Assembly (NCBI GenBank): GCA_018380195.1
Contig: JAGZUC010000014.1
Location: 1-64,000, forward strand
DNA length: 64,000 bases
Reading direction: 5' to 3'
Source: Collinsella sp.
GTDB taxonomy: Bacteria > Actinomycetota > Coriobacteriia > Coriobacteriales > Coriobacteriaceae
Numbering within the stretch: position 1 is the first letter of the stretch; each line of letters opens with the position of its first letter. Both the position numbers and the translations under genes were made by a program. This document shows positions 37,462 to 46,073 of the stretch, one piece after another. Below the pieces are notes generated by a model. That model did no database searches, was not told the DNA's origin, and saw only the letters and a program-made list of their open reading frames with translations.

Positions 37462-38499
37462 ATGGGTAAGTACATCGTTAAACGTGTGCTTCAGTTCATC
37501 CCGGTATTTTTGGGCGTTACGCTGATTCTGTTCGCCCTCCAGAATATCGTGCCGGGAGATCCGATCAAGCTGATCGGTGGAGACAAGGCTCTGTCCCCCG
37601 AGGTGGAGCTTCAGCTTCGCGTCCGCTATCACCTGGTCCAGTCGGACGAGGACGGCAACGCGATCCTTGACGAGAACGGCGACCCCGTTCAAACGTCGCT
37701 CGTGGACCGTTACTTGTATTACATGAACGGCCTGCTTCATGGCGATCTGGGCAATTCGTATCAGCGCAAGCTGCCGGTTACGGAAATCTTTGCCCAGAAG
37801 TATCCGTATACGGTCAAACTTGCCGCGTGCGCCATCGTGCTCGAGGCAATTATGGGTATCGGTGCGGGTATCATTTCGGCGGTAAAGCGTTATTCCTTCT
37901 GGGATATTTTGGTAACGCTCACCACGTCGATCCTCGTTGCGGTCCCGGCCTTCTGGCTCGGTATGTTGCTGCAGCTGTTCTTTGGCGTCATCCTCAAGGA
38001 CGCTACGGGCGGTGCAATCTCCATGCCGATCTCGGGTGCCGGCGGTTCCAGCTCTCAGTATCAGGATTGGATGCACTATGTGCTTCCGACCATTACGCTG
38101 GCTTCGGTTTCGACCGCTTATGCCGCCCGCATTATGCGCTCGCAGCTGCTTGACGTCATGAACCAGGATTACATCCGTACGGCAAAGGCCAAGGGTCTCT
38201 CCAATCGCGCGATCATCGTCAAGCATGCGCTTAAGAATGCACTCATCCCCGTCGTTACCTATATTGGTGTCGACTTTGGTGGCATGCTTTCGGGCGCCAT
38301 CCTGACCGAGACGGTCTTTAACTGGCCCGGTATCGGCTATGAGGTCTATCGCGCCATTAGCATGCGTGACTGGCCCATCGTTATGGGCGGCGTTACGCTC
38401 ATCGTTGTCGTCGTCATGGTGATCAACCTGCTCGTCGACATTAGCTATGCATTCCTCGACCCGCGCATCCGCCTTGGCGGTCCGTCGGATAAGGCCTAA
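37462..38499 (+). CDS. oppB: Oligopeptide ABC transporter permease OppB
   Basis: Permease of 345 residues with six predicted helices and a long periplasm-facing loop after the first. The start MGKYIVKRVLQFIPVFLGVTLILF and the EAA loop MNQDYIRTAKAKGLSNRAI are typical of OppB/DppB. AGGGGAG lies upstream of the ATG. The next gene starts 14 bp downstream with its own GGGAGG. Confidence 0.9.
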   Translation: MGKYIVKRVLQFIPVFLGVTLILFALQNIVPGDPIKLIGGDKALSPEVELQLRVRYHLVQSDEDGNAILDENGDPVQTSLVDRYLYYMNGLLHGDLGNSYQRKLPVTEIFAQKYPYTVKLAACAIVLEAIMGIGAGIISAVKRYSFWDILVTLTTSILVAVPAFWLGMLLQLFFGVILKDATGGAISMPISGAGGSSSQYQDWMHYVLPTITLASVSTAYAARIMRSQLLDVMNQDYIRTAKAKGLSNRAIIVKHALKNALIPVVTYIGVDFGGMLSGAILTETVFNWPGIGYEVYRAISMRDWPIVMGGVTLIVVVVMVINLLVDISYAFLDPRIRLGGPSDKA

Positions 38500-38513
38500 G
38501 GGAGGTACGTCTC

Positions 38514-39449
38514 ATGCAGGAAACTGATTCTCAGTCTCAGGAGCAGGCTACCGCCACCAAGGCCGCATCTGCTCCCGCCAAGTCCCGCACGCTGTGGGGC
38601 GACGCTTTTAATCGTCTTCGCAAGAACAAGCTCGCCGTTATCGGTGTCTGCTGGATCATCATCGTCGTTTTGGTTGCCCTGACCGCAGATCTGTGGGCTA
38701 AGCCCTGGCTCGGTTCGCCGACGGCTTCCGACTCGACCACCATGGCCGAGACGTCGCTGTTGGCTCCGTGTGCAGAGCACCCGTTTGGCACCGACGCCCT
38801 TGGTCGCGACATTCTCGTCCGCGTTATCTACGGTGCGCGCGTTTCGCTGTCTGTCGGAATTATGGCCACCGCGATTTCCACGCTGATCGGTCTGGTCATG
38901 GGTGCTCTGGCCGGTTTCTACGGCGGCATCTGGGATACGATCATCATGCGCTGTGCGGACATCTTCCTGGCGTTCCCGTACGTGCTGTTCGTTGTCGCCA
39001 TGATCGCCGTTATCGGCCGCGGCCTTCAGAACGTCTTTATCGCCATCGGTATTCTCGGCTGGCCTTCGATTGCGCGCGTCTTCCGCTCTGCGATCTTGAC
39101 CGTCAAGGAAAACGACTATGTTGATGCTGCGCGCGCGATGGGTGCATCTGATGCTCGTATCGTCGTGCGTCACATCTTCCCGAACTCCGTCGCCTCCATC
39201 GTGGTCTACGCGACCATGAACATTGGTGGCGCCATCCTGACCGAGTCTGCTCTGTCCTTCCTCGGCATGGGCGTTATTCCGCCTACGCCTTCGTGGGGCT
39301 CCATGATTCAGGACGGTCAGCAGTATCTGCTGACTGCTCCCTGGATGATGATCATGCCCGGTCTGGCAATTCTCTCGACGGTGCTCGCCTTCACCCTGCT
39401 GGGTGACGGTTTGCGCGACGCCCTCGACGTCAAGATGAAGGACGCATAA
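38514..39449 (+). CDS. oppC: Oligopeptide ABC transporter permease OppC
   Basis: Second permease subunit (311 residues). A polar N-terminal tail precedes the first helix (KLAVIGVCWIIIVVLVALTA); then FGTDALGRDILVRVIYGARVSL and the EAA loop VKENDYVDAARAMGASDARI mark the DppC/OppC family. It is followed after 2 bp by the first ATPase gene. Confidence 0.91.
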   Translation: MQETDSQSQEQATATKAASAPAKSRTLWGDAFNRLRKNKLAVIGVCWIIIVVLVALTADLWAKPWLGSPTASDSTTMAETSLLAPCAEHPFGTDALGRDILVRVIYGARVSLSVGIMATAISTLIGLVMGALAGFYGGIWDTIIMRCADIFLAFPYVLFVVAMIAVIGRGLQNVFIAIGILGWPSIARVFRSAILTVKENDYVDAARAMGASDARIVVRHIFPNSVASIVVYATMNIGGAILTESALSFLGMGVIPPTPSWGSMIQDGQQYLLTAPWMMIMPGLAILSTVLAFTLLGDGLRDALDVKMKDA

Positions 39450-39451
39450 GG

Positions 39452-40543
39452 ATGAAGAAGAACAAGAACTATGTGGACCTGAAGGACCAGCCGGTTCCCG
39501 AGGGCCAGCATCTGCTCGAGGTCGATGACCTTAAGATGTATTTCCATACCGAGGACGGCGTCGTTCGCGCTGTCGACGGTGTGTCCTACACGCTCGATCG
39601 CGGCGAGACCCTGGGTGTCGTCGGTGAGTCCGGCTCCGGTAAGTCCGTGACCGCCATGACCATCATGGGCCTTATCTCGATGCCTCCGGGAAAGATTGAG
39701 GGTGGCGACGTTCGCTATCGCGGTCGTTCTATCCTCGAGATGACCGAGGAAGAGATGCAGCACATTCGCGGTAACGATATCGCGATGATCTTCCAGGATC
39801 CTATGACCTCCTTGAACCCGGTCTATAAGATCGGCAAGCAGGTAGGCGAGGGTCTTCGTCTGCACCGTGGCTACTCCAAGCAGGAGGCGCTCAAGCGCGC
39901 CACCGAGCTTTTGGACCTCGTTGGCATTCCCGAGCCCGAGAAGCGCGTCAATGAGTATCCGCACCAGTTCTCTGGCGGTATGCGTCAGCGCGTCATGATC
40001 GCTATGGCTCTTGCCTGTGATCCCGATATCCTGATTGCCGACGAGCCCACGACTGCTCTGGACGTTACCATCCAGGCTCAGATTATCGAGCTCATGCAGG
40101 AAATGCAGGAGAAGAACGGCAACGCCATCATCATGATTACCCATGACCTGGGCGTCGTTGCCGATATGGCCGATAAGATCATGGTTATGTACGCCGGCCG
40201 TCCCGTCGAGTTCGGTACTGCTGAGGAAATCTTCTACGAGAGCCGCCACCCCTACACCTGGGGCCTTATCCGCTCCATCCCGGAGCAGGCCATCGAAGAG
40301 AAGAAGCCGCTTACGCCGATTCACGGCAACCCGCCTTCGCTCATGAACCTGCCCGAGGGCTGCGTCTTCTCTCCTCGCTGCCCCTATGCGACGGACAAGT
40401 GCCGTAAGCAGCGCCCTGAGCGTGTTGTCACCGAGTCTGGCCACTATTCTGCGTGCCACTACTCCGGTGACCCCGAGTTCCTCAAGAACGCTCCTGAGAC
40501 GTCCCGTACGCGCAAGGATTCCAAGAAGGGAGGCGAGGCGTAA
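39452..40543 (+). CDS. oppD: Oligopeptide ABC transporter ATPase OppD
   Basis: ATPase subunit of 363 residues: Walker [10 protein letters not shown], signature FSGGMRQRV, Walker [12 protein letters not shown] and H-loop THD. The C-terminal oligopeptide-type extension carries the Cys motif [18 protein letters not shown], a region that binds a 4Fe-4S cluster or is structural in this family. The stop overlaps the next start by one base (TAATG). Confidence 0.92.
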   Translation: MKKNKNYVDLKDQPVPEGQHLLEVDDLKMYFHTEDGVVRAVDGVSYTLDRGETLGVVGESGSGKSVTAMTIMGLISMPPGKIEGGDVRYRGRSILEMTEEEMQHIRGNDIAMIFQDPMTSLNPVYKIGKQVGEGLRLHRGYSKQEALKRATELLDLVGIPEPEKRVNEYPHQFSGGMRQRVMIAMALACDPDILIADEPTTALDVTIQAQIIELMQEMQEKNGNAIIMITHDLGVVADMADKIMVMYAGRPVEFGTAEEIFYESRHPYTWGLIRSIPEQAIEEKKPLTPIHGNPPSLMNLPEGCVFSPRCPYATDKCRKQRPERVVTESGHYSACHYSGDPEFLKNAPETSRTRKDSKKGGEA

Positions 40544-41571
40544 TGGCAGATACCAACGAGCGTACTCCGCTGCTGAAGGTCGAGCACCTCTCTAAGGAGT
40601 TTCCCGCTGAGTCCGGCATGTTCGCCAAGCGCTTCTCCAAGCGTGTCGTCTCTGCTGTGAATGACATTTCGTTCGAGATTTATCCGGGCGAGACCTTTGG
40701 CCTGGTCGGCGAGTCTGGTTGCGGTAAGTCCACCACGGGCCGCACCATCATGCGCCTGACCAAGCCGACGGCAGGCAAAGTGTTTTTCCAGGGCAAAGAC
40801 GTTGCCGAGATGAGCAAGCACGAGATCAAGGATATGCGTCGCGAGATGCAGTTCATCTTCCAGGACCCCTATGCTTCGCTCAACCCTCGTATGACCATCG
40901 GCGAGATCGTCTCCGAGCCTATGACCATTCATGGTGTGGGTACCAAGGAGGAGCGTATCGAGCGCGTCCGCGAGCTGCTGGACGTCGTCGGTCTGAACCC
41001 CGAGCACATCAACCGCTATCCGCACGAGTTCTCGGGCGGTCAGCGTCAGCGTGTCGGCATTGCCCGCGCGTTCGCTCTGAAGCCCAAGCTGATCATCTGC
41101 GACGAGCCTGTCTCTGCACTTGACGTTTCCATTCAGGCCCAGGTTTTGAACCTGCTAAAGGAGCTTCAGGATAAGTTCGGTACGGCTTATCTCTTCATTG
41201 CTCACGACCTCTCTGTCGTACAGCATATCTCCGACCGTGTTGCCGTTATGTATCTGGGTAAGATGGTTGAGGTTTCGGACTGGAAGACGCTCTACAGTGA
41301 GCCGCACCACCCGTATACGCAGTCGCTGCTGTCTGCCGTGCCGGTGCCCGATCCTGATATCCAGAAGACCCGCAAGCGCATCATCCTCGCCGGTGATCCT
41401 CCGTCACCGCTGGATCCGCCGACCGGCTGCCGTTTCCACACGCGCTGCCCGATCGCGCAGGGCATCTGCTCCGAGAAGCTTCCTGAGTTTAAGGAAGTTG
41501 CACCGGGCCACTGCTGCGCCTGCCACTTCGCCGAGCCGTTCCCGATCAAGGAATCGCACATCGACCTGTAG
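40543..41571 (+). CDS. oppF: Oligopeptide ABC transporter ATPase OppF
   Basis: Second ATPase subunit (342 residues) with Walker A GESGCGKST, signature FSGGQRQRV, Walker B IICDEPVSALD and the C-terminal GCRFHTRCPIAQGICSE Cys motif matching that of OppD. Last gene of the operon; a 132-base palindrome begins 16 bases after its stop and an ordinary terminator follows further on. Confidence 0.92.
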   Translation: MADTNERTPLLKVEHLSKEFPAESGMFAKRFSKRVVSAVNDISFEIYPGETFGLVGESGCGKSTTGRTIMRLTKPTAGKVFFQGKDVAEMSKHEIKDMRREMQFIFQDPYASLNPRMTIGEIVSEPMTIHGVGTKEERIERVRELLDVVGLNPEHINRYPHEFSGGQRQRVGIARAFALKPKLIICDEPVSALDVSIQAQVLNLLKELQDKFGTAYLFIAHDLSVVQHISDRVAVMYLGKMVEVSDWKTLYSEPHHPYTQSLLSAVPVPDPDIQKTRKRIILAGDPPSPLDPPTGCRFHTRCPIAQGICSEKLPEFKEVAPGHCCACHFAEPFPIKESHIDL

Positions 41572-41587
41572 CCGGTTGTTATCGTCC

Positions 41588-41719
41588 GGGCCCGCGCTGG
41601 ACTTAGTTTTCAGAACGTCCTCGACCATGGAAACCCCCTTATCCTGCTCCTTCGGAGCCGCGGATAAGGGGGTTTCCTGGTCTGCGGAATGTTCTGAAAA
41701 CTAAGTCCAGCACGGGCCC
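41588..41719 (-). repeat. Long palindromic element 1 (core on minus strand)
   Basis: Arms of 29 bases (41588-41616 and 41691-41719) pair with one G-T wobble. On the minus strand the interior reads ATTCCGCAG, a short GACC half-stem, a 16-bp inner stem (GGAAACCCCCTTATCC / GGATAAGGGGGTTTCC), an apical GCTCC-GAA-GGAGC hairpin, then ATGGTCGAGGAC. The interior motif is shared with elements at 41900 and 51125 although the stems are unrelated. No T-tract and no flanking direct repeat. It follows oppF. Confidence 0.85.
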
Positions 41720-41783
41720 TGTGTTACCACTGCAGAGGGGTGCGATTCCTTGATCGCTCACTTAATCTAATGGGAAAGATAGC

Positions 41784-41809
41784 GAGGCCGGAGCTTTAGC
41801 TCCGGCCTC
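41784..41809 (+). terminator. Terminator downstream of the opp operon
   Basis: Perfect 12-bp stem GAGGCCGGAGCT / AGCTCCGGCCTC with a 2-nt loop followed by CTTATATAAGG, itself self-complementary. The T-tract is weak. Confidence 0.65.
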
Positions 41810-41899
41810 CTTATATAAGGGCTAGGCAAAGCCGAGCCACTAAATTTATATCAGCTCCCAGAACATGTTTGAGAACTGTGCCTGAAGTATGTATTTGCA

Positions 41900-42024
41900 G
41901 GCCCCGAATCGGTGTTGCCTCCCGGCGCATTCCGCAGGGGGAGCGATATTTTGCAGCACGAAGTGCGAAGCAAAATATCGCTCATGCCCGAGGACGCGCC
42001 GGGAGGCAACACCGATTCGGGGCC
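41900..42024 (+). repeat. Long palindromic element 2 (core on plus strand)
   Basis: Perfect 29-bp arms (41900-41928 and 41996-42024). Interior: ATTCCGCAG, GGG pairing with CCC, a 14-bp inner stem GAGCGATATTTTGC / GCAAAATATCGCTC, an apical GCAC-GAA-GTGC hairpin, then ATGCCCGAGGAC. It shares only the unpaired motifs and geometry with element 1, which lies 180 bases away in the opposite orientation. It sits upstream of the tRNA-Leu promoter. Confidence 0.87.
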
Positions 42025-42061
42025 GAACATATAGATCTACCAGCGCATTTACAAATTCGTA

Positions 42062-42111
42062 AACTTTTTTGAAAAAAGTGCTTGCACAGTTCTCGAATCA
42101 TAGGTTATTAT
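42062..42111 (+). promoter_or_regulatory. tRNA-Leu promoter
   Basis: TTGCAC (42082-42087) and TATTAT (42106-42111), spacing 18. Directly upstream is ACTTTTTT-G-AAAAAAGT, an AT palindrome also found before two tRNA-Gly promoters in this window. Confidence 0.7.
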
Positions 42112-42168
42112 CTTCCTCGTTGAACGCGCGGGTCCAACAAAACGAACTGCGAATCAACAACATAGCAT

Positions 42169-42258
42169 GTCGGAGTGGCGGAATTGGCAGACGCGCTAGC
42201 TTGAGGTGCTAGTGACCGCTTTTTGGTCATGCGGGTTCAAGTCCCGCCTCCGACACCA
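42169..42258 (+). tRNA. tRNA-Leu (anticodon GAG)
   Basis: Ninety-base class II tRNA: acceptor GTCGGAG / CTCCGAC, anticodon stem CTAGC / GCTAG around the loop TTGAGGT (anticodon GAG), a long variable arm, T-arm GGGTTCAAGTCCC and an encoded CCA end. Confidence 0.96.
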
Positions 42259-42269
42259 TCGCATTTGAG

Positions 42270-42291
42270 AAGCCTCTTCGGAGGCTTTTTT
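42270..42291 (+). terminator. Terminator after tRNA-Leu
   Basis: AGCCTC-TTCG-GAGGCT stem-loop followed by five T residues. Confidence 0.88.
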
Positions 42292-42317
42292 GTTACCGAT
42301 AGACGGTGGGGTCCACG

Positions 42318-44663
42318 ATGGAAACGCTTGAACGCAACGAGTGGGCAGACGTTGCCCAACTAGTCGAGATCACGAGCGATGCTGTCATCATCTGCGAGCT
42401 CGACGGAACCATTCTGCATGTGAATAATCGCTTACTTGGGTTGATGTGCGAGGAACGCGCCGATGTCATCGGTGGAGATGTTAAAGACGTCCTGTACTCG
42501 TCCGCTTTTGAACGTGCGACGGAACATCGTCTGCCATTTGAAACTGATGGCTTCGAGAACGAACTGATGCTCAAGCTGAGTGACGGCTCTTTTATCCCCG
42601 TCTTGGTTCGCGCGGGCTCCGTAACGCCTCCACGCATCTTTGGGCGCCGCGCACCACGTGTCCTAGTGGCGCTTCACAGTATCGAGGAACAGTATTCTCA
42701 CGACCGTCAACTTAAGCGTGCGTTATCGGAGCTTAGAGTTGCGAACAAGCGTCTCTCTGGCACGCTCTCGGTCATTATGAGCACTGTGGGCTCCGATGAG
42801 TTACCCAGCCTGCTTGATACTGTTTTGAACCAGCTTGTAGGAACGCTCGATGCTTCGGGTGCCGCTATCTATTTTTCTGAGAGCGGCGGTTTTAAACTTC
42901 GCGGTGTTTCCAAGGAGCTGTACGACAGCTACCTGCCTGAGTTTTTGCCGTATGGCGCTGGCATTCCGACGTATGTTCTTCGTGAGTCGCGTGCCTGTCG
43001 CTTGTCGATTCAACAGGACCTTGAGGGTGATAAGGCCGCCTCCGGTATGTTCATGGACCTGGACAATCGTTCTAAGCACCTGTTGCGCATGCAGGATATG
43101 CCTCCGTACCGCAGCGAGATCTGTCTTCCCGTTTTTTACGGTACGCAGATTCTTGGCGTGCTGGAAGTTGGTTGGAAACGCCCCCAGGCACCGCTCGCCT
43201 ATGACGTTAATGTGCTCGAGGTCATTTGCGATTACCTGTCTATCCAGCTGGTCGGCATGGCATCGAGCCTTCGCTCCCGTCGCACGGCCGAGCTTGGCCG
43301 CTCGCTCAATGTCTTGCGTGATGAGTTGTTTACCTTTCTAGACGATTCCGCCGCGGCTACCCAGGCGGTATCGTCCGAGATCTGCAATATGCTTAACTGC
43401 CATTTTTGCCCTGTTGAGTATGACGCCAGTCTGGATTCCTACGTCATAGATTTTGAAGGTGGCAGTCGCGTTGCTTTGCCGGACGATCCCGAGAAGCTTT
43501 TCTTTTCCACGACGGCGCCAGCGGCACGTCTGGGGGCTGGCCCTGATGGCTTTGAGGCATCTGTTTTGGGCGGTACGAGTGCCGAGGACCTTAAACACGT
43601 CCGTATAACTCGCGTTGACGAATCGATGCCTATGGGAGGCTGGCTTAGGGCGCATGGTCTGCCTTGTCAAGGTCTCTACGTCGACTCCGGCATCGAGGCG
43701 GGGCGACCACGCTCTAAGGGTGATGGCAAGCACAGTAACGACGCAATTGTTCCTGCTTCTGTTGCGAAGAGCCCGACGACGCGCGCGCTGCTGCTTCGTG
43801 ATGGTAGCCAAGAGCCGATTGATGATCTTGAATATGACTACTTGGTGCACTTGGCTCATGACTTTGAACTGATCTACGAAGGCGAATCTCAAAAGCGCGA
43901 GGAGCGCCATATCGCTCAGACCCTTCAGATCGGCATGAGAAATTCCCTGGGGGATGTTCCGGGTATCGCAACCGATTCGGTGTACCTGTCAGCCACGAAC
44001 TCGGCGTTGGTCGGCGGCGATTTCTATACGCTCTTCCGTCTTCCCGACGACTGCGCCGTCATGATTCTGGGTGATGTGTCTGGCAAAGGCATTGAGGCCG
44101 CATCGATGTCCGCGCTCGTCAAGACGGCCCTGACGGCATATGCGTGGGAGGGCGCTGGACCGGCCCGCATGGCACGCTCTCTTAACAGTATGCTCATGGG
44201 CTTTTCGAGGGTCGAGACGTTCGTGACGGCCTTTATCGCCAAGATTGACCTTAAAGCCGGACGCGCAACGTATTGTTCGGCGGGCCATCCTCCGACCATG
44301 GTCATTAGGCCAGAGTCGATGCCGCTGGGTGGCGGCGAGGCCCGTGGGGGAGAGGTCGAGCTGCTTGGATGCCAATCGGGCGTAATCGGTGCCTTTGAGA
44401 GCATGGTGTACGAGACAGGCGTGTTTACGTTCGCTCCTGGCGACATGCTCTTCATGTATACGGACGGAACGATTGAGGCCCGCGACCGCACCGGAGCGTT
44501 CTTTGGTGAGCAGCGCCTTCGTGACCTTCTGCTCTCTGTCTCGGGTGAGGGCGTATCGGGAATCTGCGGCAAGGTCTTGGGCGAGCTTGACCGATTTACC
44601 GAATCGGCGCTGGACGATGACATTGCATTGGTGTCCCTTGAGTTTTTACGGGGTCGTTCATAG
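42318..44663 (+). CDS. PAS-GAF-PP2C sensor phosphatase (SpoIIE/RsbU type)
   Basis: A 781-residue soluble signalling protein. Residues about 15-110 form a PAS-like domain (VEITSDAVIICELDGTILHVNNRLLG). Residues 150-320 look like a GAF domain (SLLDTVLNQLVGTLDASGAAIYF). A middle region of about 200 residues is unassigned. The C-terminal third is a SpoIIE-type PP2C phosphatase with the metal-binding ALVGGDFY (about 564), LGDVSGKG (about 585), SAGHPP and DDDIALVSLEF. Such enzymes dephosphorylate anti-sigma factor antagonists; the next gene encodes a STAS-kinase fusion, a likely target. The ATG at 42318 follows GGTGGGG by 7 bases. Confidence 0.85.
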   Translation: METLERNEWADVAQLVEITSDAVIICELDGTILHVNNRLLGLMCEERADVIGGDVKDVLYSSAFERATEHRLPFETDGFENELMLKLSDGSFIPVLVRAGSVTPPRIFGRRAPRVLVALHSIEEQYSHDRQLKRALSELRVANKRLSGTLSVIMSTVGSDELPSLLDTVLNQLVGTLDASGAAIYFSESGGFKLRGVSKELYDSYLPEFLPYGAGIPTYVLRESRACRLSIQQDLEGDKAASGMFMDLDNRSKHLLRMQDMPPYRSEICLPVFYGTQILGVLEVGWKRPQAPLAYDVNVLEVICDYLSIQLVGMASSLRSRRTAELGRSLNVLRDELFTFLDDSAAATQAVSSEICNMLNCHFCPVEYDASLDSYVIDFEGGSRVALPDDPEKLFFSTTAPAARLGAGPDGFEASVLGGTSAEDLKHVRITRVDESMPMGGWLRAHGLPCQGLYVDSGIEAGRPRSKGDGKHSNDAIVPASVAKSPTTRALLLRDGSQEPIDDLEYDYLVHLAHDFELIYEGESQKREERHIAQTLQIGMRNSLGDVPGIATDSVYLSATNSALVGGDFYTLFRLPDDCAVMILGDVSGKGIEAASMSALVKTALTAYAWEGAGPARMARSLNSMLMGFSRVETFVTAFIAKIDLKAGRATYCSAGHPPTMVIRPESMPLGGGEARGGEVELLGCQSGVIGAFESMVYETGVFTFAPGDMLFMYTDGTIEARDRTGAFFGEQRLRDLLLSVSGEGVSGICGKVLGELDRFTESALDDDIALVSLEFLRGRS

Positions 44664-44741
44664 ACGACGCTGGGCGGGCTGAATCCGTACGGTTGGGGAA
44701 ACGAATGCATCGAGTGGGCTTTTTTGGGGAACCATGGTCGT

Positions 44742-45488
44742 ATGAATGAGTGGAATGACATAGCGGTTTTGACGCCTCCAGGCGATATCGACATCGCCAC
44801 GGTGCCTGCGCTGCGTCGGCGGTTGGATGCTTTGATTGGCCGCGGCGTGCGTCGTGTTGTCATCAACTGTCAGGCTGTTAGCTTTATCGATTCGACGGGC
44901 TTGGCATTCCTGCTTACGCGCGCTCGTGAGCTCATGAGGCGAGAAGGCCTGCTTTCGCTCGTCAATGCATCGGGTGAAGTTGTTCGCTTTTTGGAGATTG
45001 CTCGTCTTGTCGATATCCTTCATGTCGCGGGGCCGGCACGGGAGTCTATTCCCGCCATTCCGGTGGGGGAGCTGCCTCGCTGGAGTAAGAGCGTCGAGGT
45101 CCGTCAGGGTATCGAGAATCTTCCATACTACCGACATCGCATTGCCGAACTCCTTGAATCGCTTCCGTTGCGCCGTGACGAGCGCTACGATGTCGCATTG
45201 GCGTCGGGGGAGGCGCTGGGTAATGCCTATGACCATGCGGGCGGTATCGGGTGCGTCCTGACGGTTCAGGCCTATGGCGATCGCGTTGTGGTTGAGGTGC
45301 TTGATCGAGGTGCCGGCTATTCTATCGATGAAACGAGCGAGCCGGTTGCATCTGAGGAACGCGGCCGTGGTATCAAGCTTATGCGTATGCTCGTCGATAA
45401 CGTGGAGGTTGCTCGTCGTACGGACGGCGCCGGCACGCGCGTGCAGATGGTGAAGCTGTTTAGCGGAGCGCTGGAATCGTGTGCCTAG
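44742..45488 (+). CDS. STAS-HATPase fusion (anti-sigma antagonist plus anti-sigma kinase)
   Basis: A 248-residue protein joining two usually separate partner-switch components. Residues 1-105 form a STAS domain with the phosphorylatable Ser at S51 (FIDSTGLAFLL). Residues 120-248 form an RsbW/SpoIIAB-type ATPase domain with N-box E157 and N161 (ASGEALGNAYDHA), G1 LDRGAGYS and G2 GRGIKLMRML. The upstream phosphatase completes the cycle, but no sigma factor gene is nearby, so the controlled target is unknown. The ATG at 44742 has GGGGA 11 bases upstream; a TTG further 5' is less likely. Confidence 0.82.
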   Translation: MNEWNDIAVLTPPGDIDIATVPALRRRLDALIGRGVRRVVINCQAVSFIDSTGLAFLLTRARELMRREGLLSLVNASGEVVRFLEIARLVDILHVAGPARESIPAIPVGELPRWSKSVEVRQGIENLPYYRHRIAELLESLPLRRDERYDVALASGEALGNAYDHAGGIGCVLTVQAYGDRVVVEVLDRGAGYSIDETSEPVASEERGRGIKLMRMLVDNVEVARRTDGAGTRVQMVKLFSGALESCA

Positions 45489-45531
45489 CCAATCGCTTTA
45501 GCGCGTTTGGCTATTAAGAACATGCGGCAGA

Positions 45532-45581
45532 CAAGTTTTTTGAAAAAAGTACTTGCGTCTTTTGGACAACTCGCGTAAATT
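45532..45581 (+). promoter_or_regulatory. tRNA-Gly/Cys operon promoter
   Basis: TTGCGT (45553-45558), 17 bp, TAAATT (45576-45581), preceded by AGTTTTTTGAAAAAAGT, the same AT palindrome as before tRNA-Leu. Confidence 0.65.
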
Positions 45582-45593
45582 AATAACCCGCAA

Positions 45594-45669
45594 GCGGACA
45601 TGGCTCAGTTGGTAGAGCACAACCTTGCCAAGGTTGGGGTCGCGGGTTCGAGCCCCGTTGTCCGCTCCA
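45594..45669 (+). tRNA. tRNA-Gly (anticodon GCC), copy 1
   Basis: Seventy-six bases; acceptor GCGGACA / TGTCCGC, anticodon loop TTGCCAA (GCC), T-arm GGGTTCGAGCCCC and encoded CCA. Identical to copies 2 and 3. Confidence 0.97.
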
Positions 45670-45679
45670 TTGCATTTCC

Positions 45680-45702
45680 GGACCGTTTAGGCGGTCCTTT
45701 TT
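45680..45702 (+). terminator. Hairpin between tRNA-Gly and tRNA-Cys
   Basis: GGACCG / CGGTCC stem with a 6-nt loop and five T residues; it would terminate or allow processing between the two tRNAs. Confidence 0.6.
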
Positions 45703-45703
45703 C

Positions 45704-45777
45704 GGCGAAGTGGCCAAGTGGTAAGGCAGAGGCCTGCAAAGCCTTTACCCCCGGTTCGAATCCGGGCTTCGCCTCCA
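45704..45777 (+). tRNA. tRNA-Cys (anticodon GCA)
   Basis: Seventy-four bases; acceptor GGCGAAG / CTTCGCC, anticodon loop CTGCAAA (GCA), T-arm CGGTTCGAATCCG, encoded CCA. Confidence 0.96.
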
Positions 45778-45787
45778 GGCAACATCC

Positions 45788-45808
45788 GGGCGCTCCGGCG
45801 CCCGTTTT
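45788..45808 (+). terminator. Terminator after tRNA-Cys
   Basis: GGGCGC-TCCG-GCGCCC stem-loop followed by GTTTTG. Confidence 0.7.
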
Positions 45809-45819
45809 GTTTTACATAT

Positions 45820-45895
45820 GCGGACATGGCTCAGTTGGTAGAGCACAACCTTGCCAAGGTTGGGGTCGCGGGTTCGAGCCCCGTTGTCCGCTCCA
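45820..45895 (+). tRNA. tRNA-Gly (anticodon GCC), copy 2
   Basis: Identical in all 76 bases to the copy at 45594, with encoded CCA. No separate promoter is evident, so read-through past the tRNA-Cys hairpin or an unseen promoter is required. Confidence 0.97.
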
Positions 45896-45903
45896 AACGC
45901 AAC

Positions 45904-45934
45904 AGCCCGGCTACCACGGTAGCCGGGCTTTTTT
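45904..45934 (+). terminator. Terminator of the tRNA-Gly/Cys/Gly cluster
   Basis: Perfect 12-bp stem AGCCCGGCTACC / GGTAGCCGGGCT with a 2-nt gap and a T-run. Confidence 0.92.
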
Positions 45935-46073
45935 GTATCCATCGCATGGGCTCGAACCCGAGAGGGGGCGATCGTTTTGGGGCGTGGCTGTGGCGTTGTT
46001 TGTCGCGAATGTCCGCTTTGGGCGTATCATCGTGGGCATCTCGCATAACCTCGTTGCAAGGGAGATACGCCCC

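Noticed and set aside
41588..42024. Palindromes as intrinsic terminators
   Set aside because: No T-tract follows either element, the arms are far longer than needed, and an ordinary hairpin lies between them at 41784.
45745..46046. Small ORFs overlapping the tRNA cluster
   Set aside because: They consist of tRNA sequence read as protein, a known annotation artefact.
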